IMG/VR virus record: IMGVR_UViG_3300042384_000288
Span: 47,108-111,107 of that record
From: a virus
Direction: 5' to 3' (one strand)
DNA: 64,000 bases
A program made the position numbers and the translations under genes. Shown one piece after another: positions 36,137 to 44,318 of the stretch (the stretch's first letter is position 1; the number at the start of each line of letters is the position of its first letter). Under the pieces are notes generated by a model. That model did not search any database and had not been told where the DNA came from. It saw only the letters and a program-made list of their open reading frames with translations.

Positions 36137-37234
36137 TCACGCAACGGCCGCTACCACGTAACGACCAAAGCGTTTGTGGAACTCATCGAAGTTTTTCAAC
36201 TTGTTTGGTACAAACGGTAAGTTGTAAGTAGTAAGTGCAACACGTGCGCCCATGACAGTTACTTCAGTGGTAAAGTTATCCATCATAAACTTAAAGAAGT
36301 TATCCGCCATGTCGTGCCATTTAGCATTGTCTTCCTTGCCAAATTTAGCATAGGCATCTTGCAATTCATAACACATACTAATAGTCAAAGAATACATTGC
36401 TGAGATTTCTTTAATCTGCAATTCTTTAACCTTGCCAGCTAATACATCTTCTGGGTTAGGCAACTTGCTGGCAATTTTACGGTGTGCCATAAACTTAACA
36501 GCAGTACCGTCACCGATAGTACCTGCTACCAAATCAGTTACAGTGCTATCTGCCATACCATCGTCGAGCAAGCTACTTACAAAACTCCAGCTACGTGGGG
36601 TTGCAAAGCTACGACTTGAGCTCTTAGGATCAAAGTCATATAAGTCTTGTTTAGCAAATGAGATGTAACCAATTACGTCTTTGTGGATACGATTCTCGGT
36701 AGCCCACTGTAACCAACTCTCAAAGTCTGGACGCATTTCCAAATGCACAAATCTGTTAGCTAATGGCGCTGGCATTCTGTAAGTAACACCTTTGTCACCT
36801 TCTCTGTTACCTGCCGCAATAATTACCACATTATCAGGCAACACATACTTACCGATACGGCGGTTCAACACAAGTTGATAAGCCGCGGCCTGTACACTTG
36901 GAGCCGCCGAGTTCATCTCATCTAAAAATAGCGTTACCACAGGATACTTAGCCGCATCGGCTTCACTTGGCAAGTCAATTGGAGGCGCCCAATCCATCAA
37001 ACCTAAATCTTTATTGTAGTAAGGAATACCACGGATATCTGTCGGGTCCATCTGCGCCAAACGTAAGTCATACATACGCCCGCCCATTTCTTTAGTGATG
37101 CCTTCTACAAGTTCACTCTTACCAATACCTGGAGGGCCCCATAAGAACAAAGGACGTTTTTTATCAAAACAACGTAGTATTGCAGCTTTAGCTTCTAGTG
37201 CTGTTACTGTACGATTTTCTGTTACTGCTGCCAT
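36137..37234 (-). CDS. MoxR-type AAA+ ATPase
   Basis: A 365-residue ATPase; ATG 37234 has AGGAG upstream. Walker A GPPGIGKSELVEG near residue 33, Walker B LFLDEMNSA, sensor 1 IIAAGNREGD and an Arg-rich sensor 2 region place it in the MoxR group. Such ATPases work with VWA proteins as chaperones; the VWA-metallopeptidase gene lies 1.2 kb downstream on the same strand, separated only by a small gene and the inserted GIY-YIG gene. Two promoters precede it. Confidence 0.88.
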   Translation of the reverse strand: MAAVTENRTVTALEAKAAILRCFDKKRPLFLWGPPGIGKSELVEGITKEMGGRMYDLRLAQMDPTDIRGIPYYNKDLGLMDWAPPIDLPSEADAAKYPVVTLFLDEMNSAAPSVQAAAYQLVLNRRIGKYVLPDNVVIIAAGNREGDKGVTYRMPAPLANRFVHLEMRPDFESWLQWATENRIHKDVIGYISFAKQDLYDFDPKSSSRSFATPRSWSFVSSLLDDGMADSTVTDLVAGTIGDGTAVKFMAHRKIASKLPNPEDVLAGKVKELQIKEISAMYSLTISMCYELQDAYAKFGKEDNAKWHDMADNFFKFMMDNFTTEVTVMGARVALTTYNLPFVPNKLKNFDEFHKRFGRYVVAAVA

Positions 37235-37280
37235 AATCAACTCCTATCAATTAATAAACTTGCCTAACACAACAAAAACT

Positions 37281-37308
37281 ATTATACACTCTTTTACACT
37301 TTTGTCAA
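37281..37308 (-). promoter_or_regulatory. sigma70-type promoter of the MoxR gene
   Basis: On the - strand TTGACA (37308-37303), a 16-nt spacer and TATAAT (37286-37281). Confidence 0.75.
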
Positions 37309-37392
37309 GTACTTTATGCAAAGCAAACACTTAATTTATAGAAATTTCAATAGGCATATTTTATCTGCGCTTTGTTGTTAATGTATGTAAAC

Positions 37393-37421
37393 ATTATACA
37401 GTCATTTTGCTAATTTGTCAA
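37393..37421 (-). promoter_or_regulatory. second sigma70-type promoter upstream of the MoxR gene
   Basis: On the - strand TTGACA (37421-37416), a 17-nt spacer and TATAAT (37398-37393), about 110 nt upstream of the first promoter. It would give a leader of about 150 nt. Confidence 0.7.
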
Positions 37422-37442
37422 TTGCTCAACTAAATAAGCTGT

Positions 37443-38561
37443 ATGAATGATATATTAATAGTAGAAATTTATAGTGCGTTAGTACTTTACGAAAAAATCG
37501 AATATGAAATTTTTGGTAATGAATTTTTGTACTGTTCAAAAGGGCTATTTGATGACTTTACTCAACTGCCCCAAGCTGATAAAAAAATTGCCGTACTTGG
37601 GGCAAATTATGTGTCTCATTCTTTTGATGTTGCACATGTTCCTGCGGTCGATTTGAGTATGTTTGATTTGTTGATAATTTTTGATCAAGAATTATTGCCC
37701 GGTGATACCCCTGAAGAGTATTTAGAATTGACTCGAGCTCGATTTTCTATCGATAATGTAGTTATCGTTACCGGAGCAATTAAACAAAATATAACGTTAA
37801 CTATTGATAAAATTTTTGTATTTCCGTTATTTCTAATAGAAGTATCATATTCTAATACATACACAGAAAATACAACAACGAAATCAAAATTATTTGACGC
37901 ACTATTGGGAATAGAAAAACCTCATCGAGCTAAGATATTTGAAAAATTATGCACAACTAACTTACTCGATAAATCATACGTATCATTAATTAATAACGAC
38001 TACAAAGGTAATATATCAACAATATATTATTCACCAGAATTGCAACAACTTGAACAGGCTGAAGCTGTCCGGGCCAAAGAACTCAATAGTGGAGTTTTTA
38101 ATTCGTACGAATATACACTTAGTCATCCTCGACTACCTCATATACGGTATCCAGTCTCTAGACAAATTCCTTCAAGTATCTATCAAAATAGTTACTATAG
38201 TATCGTAGCAGAAACCAACTGGAATCAGTATGTATTTTCTACTGAAAAAACAGTAAAACCACTGTTTGCTAGGCGATTATTTGTTATGTTCAGCGCACAG
38301 CACCATTTAAAACAACTACAAGAGTACGGATTTAAAACATTTAGTTCAGTAATCGATGAATCGTATGACAATGAAGTTGATGATGAATTGAGATGGGATA
38401 TGGCCTTTGATCAAATTATTGCATTGAGCAACATGGATCCAATTTGGGTGCAGGAAAAAATTAAAGATATACTAGAACATAATTATACTTTAATAAATGA
38501 TAGAGCAAGACTTATTGCGCCAATAAGGGATTGGTTATTACCTCACATAAAGGCTAGTTGA
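37443..38561 (+). CDS. exostosin/GT-like protein, paralogue 4 of 4
   Basis: A 372-residue protein with the C-terminal block YYSIVAETNW, STEKTVKPLFARRLFVMFS, YGFKTFSSVIDESYD shared with the genes at 7279, 9070 and 10092. The N-terminal half is specific. It is a single + strand gene between two - strand units, preceded by divergent promoters and followed by a palindromic terminator, the arrangement of a recently added accessory gene. The glycosyltransferase role is inferred from the block. Confidence 0.5.
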   Translation: MNDILIVEIYSALVLYEKIEYEIFGNEFLYCSKGLFDDFTQLPQADKKIAVLGANYVSHSFDVAHVPAVDLSMFDLLIIFDQELLPGDTPEEYLELTRARFSIDNVVIVTGAIKQNITLTIDKIFVFPLFLIEVSYSNTYTENTTTKSKLFDALLGIEKPHRAKIFEKLCTTNLLDKSYVSLINNDYKGNISTIYYSPELQQLEQAEAVRAKELNSGVFNSYEYTLSHPRLPHIRYPVSRQIPSSIYQNSYYSIVAETNWNQYVFSTEKTVKPLFARRLFVMFSAQHHLKQLQEYGFKTFSSVIDESYDNEVDDELRWDMAFDQIIALSNMDPIWVQEKIKDILEHNYTLINDRARLIAPIRDWLLPHIKAS

Positions 38562-38578
38562 TAAGTCAACTAGTTTAT
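38554..38578. terminator. bidirectional terminator between convergent genes
   Basis: CTAGTTGA (38554-38561) and TCAACTAG (38566-38573) form a perfect 8-bp stem with a TAAG loop. The stop codons of both convergent genes lie in this palindrome. Confidence 0.75.
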
Positions 38579-38863
38579 CTGCATTAGCACTTGATATTGA
38601 CAGTTGCAGTTAGGGTCAAATACCCATTGATATTGATATAAAGGAGTTGCACCCGGAGGGCTGATAACTTTAGGTGGTTGATTGATAATTAGTGGACGTT
38701 GCTGTTGGCTTTTAATTACATACCCAATTACTCCGCCAACAATCATTGGCGTAACCCATTCGGCATTGTTTCGATAATATTCGTGGGCAGATGCTATTGA
38801 ACTAAACAACATAGTTGAAACAAAAAGTGCCGATACAATTTTCTTTTGACTTAATTTCCACAT
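38570..38863 (-). CDS. small exported protein with signal peptide
   Basis: A 97-residue protein with a basic start (MWKLSQKKI), a hydrophobic stretch ALFVSTMLFSSIASA and a likely signal peptidase I site after ASA. The mature part has a glycine-rich hydrophobic segment (MIVGGVIGYVI) and a Pro-rich tail with PNCNCQYQV. Expected location is the periplasm or inner membrane of a Gram-negative host. Possible roles include superinfection exclusion or envelope change; nothing specific is seen. It has its own promoter. Confidence 0.65.
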   Translation of the reverse strand: MWKLSQKKIVSALFVSTMLFSSIASAHEYYRNNAEWVTPMIVGGVIGYVIKSQQQRPLIINQPPKVISPPGATPLYQYQWVFDPNCNCQYQVLMQIN

Positions 38864-38890
38864 AGTTTTGCTCCTATTAATAATAACTAC

Positions 38891-38919
38891 ACTATAACAT
38901 CAAAGGCTTTGATTGTCAA
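38891..38919 (-). promoter_or_regulatory. sigma70-type promoter
   Basis: On the - strand TTGACA (38919-38914), a 17-nt spacer and TATAGT (38896-38891), followed by AGGAG and the start at 38863. Confidence 0.75.
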
Positions 38920-39244
38920 GATATTTTTGTAGATCATTTGCATGAAGTGCTAACATTATAGCGTCACGCTCGCTAACAATATGTATAGTTTTAAGATTTT
39001 GCACGTAATATGGTTCTTTGAAATAACGTTCTAATTGAACCAAACATTTGGGACGGATGGCATGACTGAGGTTAAATTTGTGAAATTTAATTTGTTTTCG
39101 CACCTGCATATATGCATTTTGCGTCAATCGTAAACTGTTATGATTAGTTGGATTGTGCCACCAACTACTTGGACTAATTGAAAACGGACTTGTTTCGTGT
39201 AGTTTAGTCTGCCATTCTATCTGCAATCCAGTCCGGGTCAACAT
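38900..39244 (-). CDS. small phage protein of unknown function
   Basis: A 114-residue protein (WQTKLHETSPFSISPSSWW, NAYMQVRKQIKFHKF, LERYFKEPYYVQNL). It is soluble and basic, with no known motif. It starts 2 nt after the preceding gene ends. Similar small proteins sit in early regions of T4-like aquatic phages. Its end contains the promoter of the exported protein gene. Confidence 0.6.
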   Translation of the reverse strand: MLTRTGLQIEWQTKLHETSPFSISPSSWWHNPTNHNSLRLTQNAYMQVRKQIKFHKFNLSHAIRPKCLVQLERYFKEPYYVQNLKTIHIVSERDAIMLALHANDLQKYLDNQSL

Positions 39245-39246
39245 AG

Positions 39247-39534
39247 TTAAGGATATATCTGTTCGCCTGCTCTTAACAATACCACACTAAATTTGTCGCA
39301 TTTGAATAGAATATTAAGTTTTTTGGCCAAGTTAACAGCATGCCCGGGATTGCTGAATGAAACTTTCTTGTATTTGGGACCAGGATACGCTACTAAAATG
39401 TTTTGTGTTTTAAGATTAATGGGTTGTTGGTCGTAGTAAACAGCCCAGATGCCTTCACAGTCAAGGATCTGATCACTTTTATAGTTAGATTTATTAACGT
39501 GTTCTAACAGCACATTCGGCTTAGGTCTGCTCAT
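39247..39534 (-). CDS. small phage protein of unknown function
   Basis: A 95-residue protein (CEGIWAVYYDQQPINLKTQN, ILVAYPGPKYKKVSFSNPGH, AVNLAKKLN). It is alpha/beta and basic. The pattern with YPGPKYKK and GHAVNLAKKLN is one I associate with conserved unassigned phage proteins. Function unknown. Confidence 0.6.
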   Translation of the reverse strand: MSRPKPNVLLEHVNKSNYKSDQILDCEGIWAVYYDQQPINLKTQNILVAYPGPKYKKVSFSNPGHAVNLAKKLNILFKCDKFSVVLLRAGEQIYP

Positions 39535-39567
39535 AGTACATTTATTTATGCCAAATAACTGCGTATA

Positions 39568-39792
39568 TTACCTAAAGTCACCGCCATCCATTTGTACGCT
39601 GACAACATCCTGAGATTCTTGAACTTTTTTAATTTCTGCTAACTCCTGGATCTGTGCTAGCAATTCAAATATATCAGCTTGCAGATTCTGCGCATCTAAT
39701 TTACTTAACGTTAGCTCTTTGGCATTGGTTTGATTCATAACCTTAACACGATTATTAAACGCTTTAAGATGTAGACTTAGTTGTGATTCCAT
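39568..39792 (-). CDS. small conserved helical phage protein
   Basis: A 74-residue helical protein with MNQTNAKELTLSKLDAQNL then IFELLAQIQELA and an ending VVSVQMDGGDF. The middle and the end are conserved in small proteins of T4-like aquatic phages. GAGG stands before the ATG, and the start overlaps the preceding gene by 29 nt. Function unknown. Confidence 0.65.
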   Translation of the reverse strand: MESQLSLHLKAFNNRVKVMNQTNAKELTLSKLDAQNLQADIFELLAQIQELAEIKKVQESQDVVSVQMDGGDFR

Positions 39793-40255
39793 TTGCGATC
39801 CTCAATTGTTCTTGCATTTGTTCTTGTGTTTTATAAGGTCCTTGATAAGGATATCTATTAAGTGTAATTAACTTAGGGCAGTAACTTTTAACCCAGCCAT
39901 TGTTGAATTTAACAATATAATATCCTGCACAAAAGAAACTTTTGCTTTTGTTGCCTTTGGTAAAGATAGGCAATCTGTGCTGTAAGTCCCAAAGGACATT
40001 TTGTGCGTTGTACTCACAGGGGTATCCGTAAACATCGTGCAGTTCTTTAACAGCCTTTTGTGGTTTGTTTTTGTCTACTATGATATTGTAGCGATCACTT
40101 AACAGTTTCAAATTAGGAAACTGCTCACGATGTAGATCTGTTTGATTTACGTAAACAACACCTTTAGGGTTGGATAGGATAGTAGCAACTTTTTTGCCAT
40201 TGTCCTCTACGATCCAGCATTTGTTTTTAACAATCTGTTTAGCTAGTAATGACAT
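39764..40255 (-). CDS. conserved phage protein of unknown function
   Basis: A 163-residue basic protein starting SLLAKQIVKNKCWIVEDNGKK, with DRYNIIVDKNK and YPYQGPYKTQEQMQEQL later. No catalytic motif is visible. It lies in a run of small overlapping genes and overlaps the membrane protein gene upstream by 17 nt. Confidence 0.65.
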   Translation of the reverse strand: MSLLAKQIVKNKCWIVEDNGKKVATILSNPKGVVYVNQTDLHREQFPNLKLLSDRYNIIVDKNKPQKAVKELHDVYGYPCEYNAQNVLWDLQHRLPIFTKGNKSKSFFCAGYYIVKFNNGWVKSYCPKLITLNRYPYQGPYKTQEQMQEQLRIANGITTKSTS

Positions 40256-40604
40256 AGATAATTCCTATATATGTTAAGTAATGTAACCCTTGATCGGTAC
40301 CCATCCAAACCCAAAACATCTGATCTGCTGAAGTTAGCCCATAATTTAGTTGTTGTTTAGCCCAATCGATATGATAATGTATAAATCCATCTGCTAGAGC
40401 AAGCACGATAACGTCATTGGCATTTTGACAAAAGAATACTAAGATTAACAACGTCCATGCTGCATGTACCATACTGTGATGAACGCCACCTGTAGCACCA
40501 TATATGCCTTTTTCATTAAGCATATATGTAAACTGCATCAGATAATCAGCAATAAAATGTTTAATACCAAACAGCACTAACAGTGTAAATACAGTTAAAG
40601 TCAT
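40239..40604 (-). CDS. small membrane protein, DUF3307-like
   Basis: A 121-residue integral membrane protein with about four hydrophobic segments. KHFIADYLMQF, GGVHHSMVHAAWTLL and ADGFIHYHIDWAKQQL match the His- and Asp-bearing pattern of the DUF3307 family of bacterial and phage membrane proteins. The conserved His/Asp residues could bind metal. Its role in infection is unknown. Confidence 0.65.
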   Translation of the reverse strand: MTLTVFTLLVLFGIKHFIADYLMQFTYMLNEKGIYGATGGVHHSMVHAAWTLLILVFFCQNANDVIVLALADGFIHYHIDWAKQQLNYGLTSADQMFWVWMGTDQGLHYLTYIGIIYVITS

Positions 40605-40635
40605 TGTTTATCCTTGATTTTCATATGCTGTTGCG

Positions 40636-40797
40636 TTACCAATGTCTAATAACTCCAGCTATGATAAAACAGTTCGTGACAATATAGAAAACAACGATCA
40701 GAGTTCTAATCATAGCGATACGATCTGCTTCTTGATTACTCTTTCCTTCTTTCTGTCCTAATGCCTTGGCCCAGATTCGCCACACTCGACTAATCAT
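40636..40797 (-). CDS. small conserved membrane protein (53 aa)
   Basis: A 53-residue ORF: MISRVWRIWAKALGQKEGKS, then EADRIAMIRTLIVVFYIVTNC, FIIAGVIRHW. A charged N-terminal half precedes one transmembrane helix. I recognise this arrangement (WAKALG at the start, FIIAGVIRHW at the end) from small proteins of T4-like cyanophages. Function unknown, possibly a membrane anchor or an envelope-acting peptide. Confidence 0.7.
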   Translation of the reverse strand: MISRVWRIWAKALGQKEGKSNQEADRIAMIRTLIVVFYIVTNCFIIAGVIRHW

Positions 40798-40805
40798 TGT
40801 TTGTG

Positions 40806-40886
40806 TTAGCCTCTAATAAAAGTACTACGCGACTTAGGAGTTTCCCACCAATCAATGCGGTCTACTGTTACGTTTAGTTTAGACAT
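40806..40886 (-). CDS. very small ORF (26 aa) overlapping queD
   Basis: A 26-residue ORF (MSKLNVTVDRIDWWETPKSR then STFIRG) whose ATG lies in the last codons of the queD-like gene, sharing 8 nt, and whose stop is 8 nt before the next start. Position and overlap suggest it is translated by coupling. Not recognised with certainty. Confidence 0.5.
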   Translation of the reverse strand: MSKLNVTVDRIDWWETPKSRSTFIRG

Positions 40887-41736
40887 TTATACCTCTGCAG
40901 GCGCCTTTACTTAATCCCTCTGAAACGAACAGGATAGTAACCCCTGCTTGTTTTAGTTGATGTTCGTATCTATCTATAACATAATCTACTAAGAATTCGA
41001 CAGTAGTTTCTGTAGTAAGTTTGACTAGTTTTACATCTCCTACAAATTCCATACTCATCGGACCGCGCCCACAATGATATTCGATTAAATTTTCAGTAGG
41101 CATGTTATCTGCCCACGCAAAGATTACGCCATCTAAGTCTCGAGCAATTTCTGCTAATAATAAATCAGTTGCTAACGTGTTTGTAGTATTGGCTGCGATA
41201 TAACTTAAATGTCCGTGACCAATATTTTGACACCCCCACGATGTAGATTCTTTTAATCCATGTACATATCTAAACATGTGTGGCATAGAGTTCAGTTGTG
41301 GCATTATATCAAAATTAGTAGTTAGAACGGTTTCTAACTCAATATCAACAGTTGGATGCTTTTTCTGTAGCGCCGATAAACAATAGTCATTGAAACTAGT
41401 TGAACTGGTAACTACTTTAACAATATTCTTTGGTCCGTAAATTTTAACTTTGGGAGTCACAATCGATACAGTGGCACCGGTAAATGTAATATTTCCTAGA
41501 GATTCTCCTTCAATCCACCATAGCTTATGATCGAATCCATCTTCGGTATCATCAATTGCTGCTTTAAGAGACTTTTTAACGGTAGAAAAATCAACTACTA
41601 CCTTTTCTACAGGATCTACTTTACCAGTTACGGTAAACTTTGGTCGGTATGACCCGCCGACTATATCACCTAAGTTATTAATATATGCGTGATCTACATT
41701 AGTAGTATCACCTAAAAACATTGAACTTTTTATCAT
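40879..41736 (-). CDS. queD: QueD-like 6-carboxytetrahydropterin synthase homologue
   Basis: A 285-residue protein; I use ATG 41736 rather than the GTG 12 nt upstream. The first 70 residues (SYRPKFTVTGKVDP, VVVDFSTVKKSLKAAI, GFDHKLWW) follow the order of PTPS/QueD enzymes: strand, VxDFxxxK, xDHxL. The C-terminal block (TTVEFLVDYVIDRYEH, VTILFVSEG) matches their TxExLA...V.V.E ending. About 130 residues with GHGHLSY are inserted between, making the protein roughly twice the usual length. QueD makes 6-carboxytetrahydropterin in 7-deazaguanine synthesis, and folE and queE lie in the same region. The assignment rests on motifs and context. Confidence 0.6.
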   Translation of the reverse strand: MIKSSMFLGDTTNVDHAYINNLGDIVGGSYRPKFTVTGKVDPVEKVVVDFSTVKKSLKAAIDDTEDGFDHKLWWIEGESLGNITFTGATVSIVTPKVKIYGPKNIVKVVTSSTSFNDYCLSALQKKHPTVDIELETVLTTNFDIMPQLNSMPHMFRYVHGLKESTSWGCQNIGHGHLSYIAANTTNTLATDLLLAEIARDLDGVIFAWADNMPTENLIEYHCGRGPMSMEFVGDVKLVKLTTETTVEFLVDYVIDRYEHQLKQAGVTILFVSEGLSKGACRGINV

Positions 41737-41863
41737 TTTCTTTCCCACCTTTTAATTGACTAATCCTCATTTTTTGTTTTGTTTCCGCTGTAATAATCTG
41801 TTTAGCTCGTGCTGCCTTTAATTTAGCTTTATGCTCTTCTGACTTTGGTTTTCCTTGTCTATT
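41708..41863 (-). pseudogene. NUMOD3 remnant of a homing endonuclease
   Basis: An open - strand frame after a TAA (41866-41864) encodes QGKPKSEEHKAKLKAARAK and KQKMRISQLKGGK, clear NUMOD3 DNA-binding units, then runs out of frame into the start of queD and stops at 41708. No nuclease domain remains. It now forms most of the queD leader, downstream of a promoter. Confidence 0.7.
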
Positions 41864-41868
41864 TTACT

Positions 41869-41897
41869 ATTATATTTAGGTTTTGTTTCAAAGTCAA
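41869..41897 (-). promoter_or_regulatory. sigma70-type promoter of queD
   Basis: On the - strand TTGACT (41897-41892), a 17-nt spacer and TATAAT (41874-41869). The leader to the queD start is about 125 nt and contains the NUMOD3 remnant. Confidence 0.7.
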
Positions 41898-42400
41898 TTG
41901 ATTATTTTGCCATCTTCGATAATTAATGGCCATAAATTTTCTACACTGTCGAACATGTAATGTATACGATCCGTATCATATCCATACGAGTTTAGTTTTT
42001 TAAGTATACGTTCGTTGTATTCTGGCGCCGCAAGTATTTGATGATGACTACGAGAATAGAACGAATGTAGTTTAAACTCACCATTGGCGTGATGTGTGGC
42101 TAAGGCCATAATAGCACAAGCACTGTCACAATAGTCTACAGCATACCAATTAACTAGCCCGTGTTGATATACTGTATCCATAGCATCTAACAAATCTTCA
42201 CTGGTACCGCCAATCGATGTAACATAAAAATTCAACGTTTGGTTAGGATGTTGTCGAACTATGGTGATTATTTCATCGTATTCTTCTTTATGAAGTTTAC
42301 CCACAACCCTATAGTCTTGCTCGCTGAGTTTGGTTATTTCCGGAGTGGCACAACCAATCAACATACAGGCTAGTATAAAAAAACTAGATAACTTTAGCAT
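41894..42400 (-). CDS. lipoprotein with ClpP-like periplasmic domain
   Basis: A 168-residue protein with a lipoprotein signal peptide: a hydrophobic start and the lipobox LIGC, the Cys at residue 17 being the lipid site. The mature part has LNFYVTSIGGTSEDLLDAMD and YCDSACAIMALATHH, which resemble the GGxxxDxxxxMD and SxC/A nucleophile region of ClpP/signal-peptide-peptidase folds. Catalytic completeness is unproven. Location would be the periplasmic face of the inner or outer membrane, consistent with blocking superinfection or assisting release. Confidence 0.6.
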   Translation of the reverse strand: MLKLSSFFILACMLIGCATPEITKLSEQDYRVVGKLHKEEYDEIITIVRQHPNQTLNFYVTSIGGTSEDLLDAMDTVYQHGLVNWYAVDYCDSACAIMALATHHANGEFKLHSFYSRSHHQILAAPEYNERILKKLNSYGYDTDRIHYMFDSVENLWPLIIEDGKIIN

Positions 42401-42968
42401 CTTCTACGAGATACTCCATCTTACGCTGACGATCAATTAACTTAAAGAACAATGCTAGGGTATTAGCCGCATCAACATCTGCTCTGTGTGCTGTGCCTTT
42501 GAAATGCAGTTTGAACGCACCCATAGCACTAGCTAATCCACCACTAGGTTTCTTACCTCGAGCGAACATCAATAGGGTGTAGAATGTTTTAGTGTCGATC
42601 CAACGGCGACCAAAATGTGGGAAGTCCACACACTGCTTACTAAATTCTTCCAAGAGTTCTACGCTATCTCCACCACCCCATGTAACAGGATTGACAAAAC
42701 AGTTGTGTTCTTTAATCAGTGCGCCTAACTCTCTAGCTACCGTTTCGTGGCTAACACAATTGGCACTGATATCACTATCAGTAATACCGGTTAGATCATT
42801 GATAAATTGGCTAATTGGTTCGTTTGGATTTATATACCATTTCTTAGTAAAATAGTTTTCAAAGCGATCATCTGCCTTACCGATAGCTATACCAACCTGA
42901 ATGATCTTACCACTAGGTTGATTTAGTTCTAGGTCTAATGCCAGGTACTTCTGTGATTTATCTATCAA
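42384..42968 (-). CDS. DnaQ-like 3'-5' exonuclease
   Basis: A 194-residue DEDDh exonuclease: LALDLELNQPSGKIIQVGIAI carries the Asp/Glu of Exo I, LTGITDSDI and VTWGGGDSVELLEEF the middle motif, and HRADVDAANTLALFF the final His and Asp. It is a stand-alone exonuclease, separate from the exonuclease domain of the polymerase at 55313. A role in RNA or DNA end trimming is likely. It overlaps both neighbours slightly. Confidence 0.85.
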   Translation of the reverse strand: MIDKSQKYLALDLELNQPSGKIIQVGIAIGKADDRFENYFTKKWYINPNEPISQFINDLTGITDSDISANCVSHETVARELGALIKEHNCFVNPVTWGGGDSVELLEEFSKQCVDFPHFGRRWIDTKTFYTLLMFARGKKPSGGLASAMGAFKLHFKGTAHRADVDAANTLALFFKLIDRQRKMEYLVEDAKVI

Positions 42969-43261
42969 AATACTTCAATTCCCATCCACCACCCAAACAT
43001 TAGATAAAATCCAACTTTGAGTAGTAACCACATAATCTTACAAATAAAAAAGTTTAAATTATAATCAATTAATAAAAATATACCAATAATTACCAACGCC
43101 ATGGGCAGCGGCATATCGCCGTTTGCTGATGCACCGCCAGCAGTAACCATTGGTGCTGGATCATTAATAGCATCAATAGTCTTACAAGCGTTACAGGTAT
43201 TGCCGTATCCGCTCCACGGCGTGCCACATCTAAAACAACTTCTAGGTGTAGTATATGTCAT
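42965..43261 (-). CDS. small zinc-ribbon membrane protein
   Basis: A 98-residue protein. CFRCGTPWSGYGNTCNACKT is a four-Cys zinc ribbon (CxxC, then CxxC) at residues 9-28. After a linker, two hydrophobic segments (MALVIIGIFLLIDYNLNFF and IMWLLLKVGFYLMFGWWMG) suggest membrane insertion. The role is unknown. It shares its first base with the stop of the Rnh-like gene. Confidence 0.65.
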   Translation of the reverse strand: MTYTTPRSCFRCGTPWSGYGNTCNACKTIDAINDPAPMVTAGGASANGDMPLPMALVIIGIFLLIDYNLNFFICKIMWLLLKVGFYLMFGWWMGIEVF

Positions 43262-44283
43262 TATGCATTTACCAAATGATATAGCGTAACAGCCTCTGCA
43301 GGGTAGCTAGCACACATCCACTCTGCCATACTGCTAGCATTATCACTTAGTTTAACTAGGTCATACTTGCCACAGAATTTAAGGAATTGTGCTCCTACCA
43401 TAGGACGATTAAGCACTAGAGCATTATCTTTGATAGTAGTTTCTATCATAAGTTTGTATTCATCTGGCTGTGCTGTTAGGTCTACTAGTTGTACATTACG
43501 ATGATAGTCATCTAACACACGATGCTCTTCACCGTTGTGATCAGTCCAACGTTGTAGCATTAGGTTATTCCAAGCGTACCCTTGACGATCTTTATCAGCA
43601 AACGCTTCTTCTAGGCCAACTTTGTTCTTAGTGCCCTTAGTGCGTACACCGGGATAAGCACTAAAGATATTATCTGTAGGATCGCCACGCATACACTTTT
43701 CAAATAAGATGAACTTAGGATTAGGAATCTTCTTAGGCTCTTTAGTTTTCTTATCGATAACTAGTTTGCCTTTCTTATCAAAGATACCTTCTAAGGTGTG
43801 TAACTCATCACTGATGCCGTTATATTGAACAACGTTTTCACTTAACAGTTGATAGAAGTCTGTGTCACTGCTGACAATAGTGTGATGGTCATTAGGGTGT
43901 GTTTGGATCCATCCGGCAATAAGATCATCTGCTTCTAAGTTTGCATGCTGTAATACTGTACAGTTAGTACGCTCACTTAAAAATGTTTTTAAACTATCAA
44001 AGGCATCCCAGAACAGTTGTTCTTCTTCTTGCTCGGCTTCTGTTTTAGATGCACGTGCTACAGCACGATTAGCCTTATACGGAGTATAAAAATCTTTACG
44101 CCAACTGCGCCCTTCTAAGCAGATGATAACGTGATCTGCTTTCTGATCGCGCCATGCCTTGTTAATACTGGCTAAAGTTACATGAATGGCAAAGCCTAAC
44201 TTATCCCACGTGTCGCTTTGACGATGGGCACTGTGTCGGGCTCTAAAGAATGTGTTTGCTGCATCTACGATTAAGTATCTCAT
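43261..44283 (-). CDS. T4 Rnh-like 5'-3' exonuclease/flap nuclease
   Basis: A 340-residue FEN-family nuclease. LIVDAANTFFRARHS holds the first metal Asp, EGRSWRKDFYTPYKANR the Arg/Lys patch, and ANLEADDLIAGWI and IVSSDTDFYQLL four more acidic metal ligands; RGDPTDNIFSAYPGVRTKGT is the helix-hairpin-helix region. It removes RNA primers and flaps during phage replication. The promoter -10 box ends 6 nt before the ATG, and no ribosome site is visible, so this mRNA may be leaderless. Confidence 0.87.
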   Translation of the reverse strand: MRYLIVDAANTFFRARHSAHRQSDTWDKLGFAIHVTLASINKAWRDQKADHVIICLEGRSWRKDFYTPYKANRAVARASKTEAEQEEEQLFWDAFDSLKTFLSERTNCTVLQHANLEADDLIAGWIQTHPNDHHTIVSSDTDFYQLLSENVVQYNGISDELHTLEGIFDKKGKLVIDKKTKEPKKIPNPKFILFEKCMRGDPTDNIFSAYPGVRTKGTKNKVGLEEAFADKDRQGYAWNNLMLQRWTDHNGEEHRVLDDYHRNVQLVDLTAQPDEYKLMIETTIKDNALVLNRPMVGAQFLKFCGKYDLVKLSDNASSMAEWMCASYPAEAVTLYHLVNA

Positions 44284-44289
44284 GTAGCT

Positions 44290-44318
44290 ATTATACTTTC
44301 TTACGATGAATTTGTCAA
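44290..44318 (-). promoter_or_regulatory. sigma70-type promoter of the Rnh-like gene
   Basis: On the - strand TTGACA (44318-44313), a 17-nt spacer and TATAAT (44295-44290). Transcription is expected to start on or beside the start codon at 44283. The promoter lies across the 3' end of the SGNH gene. Confidence 0.78.

Noticed and set aside
39541-39550. CATAAATA before the gene at 39534 as a late promoter
   Set aside because: It is only 8 nt from the start codon, so transcription would begin inside the gene.
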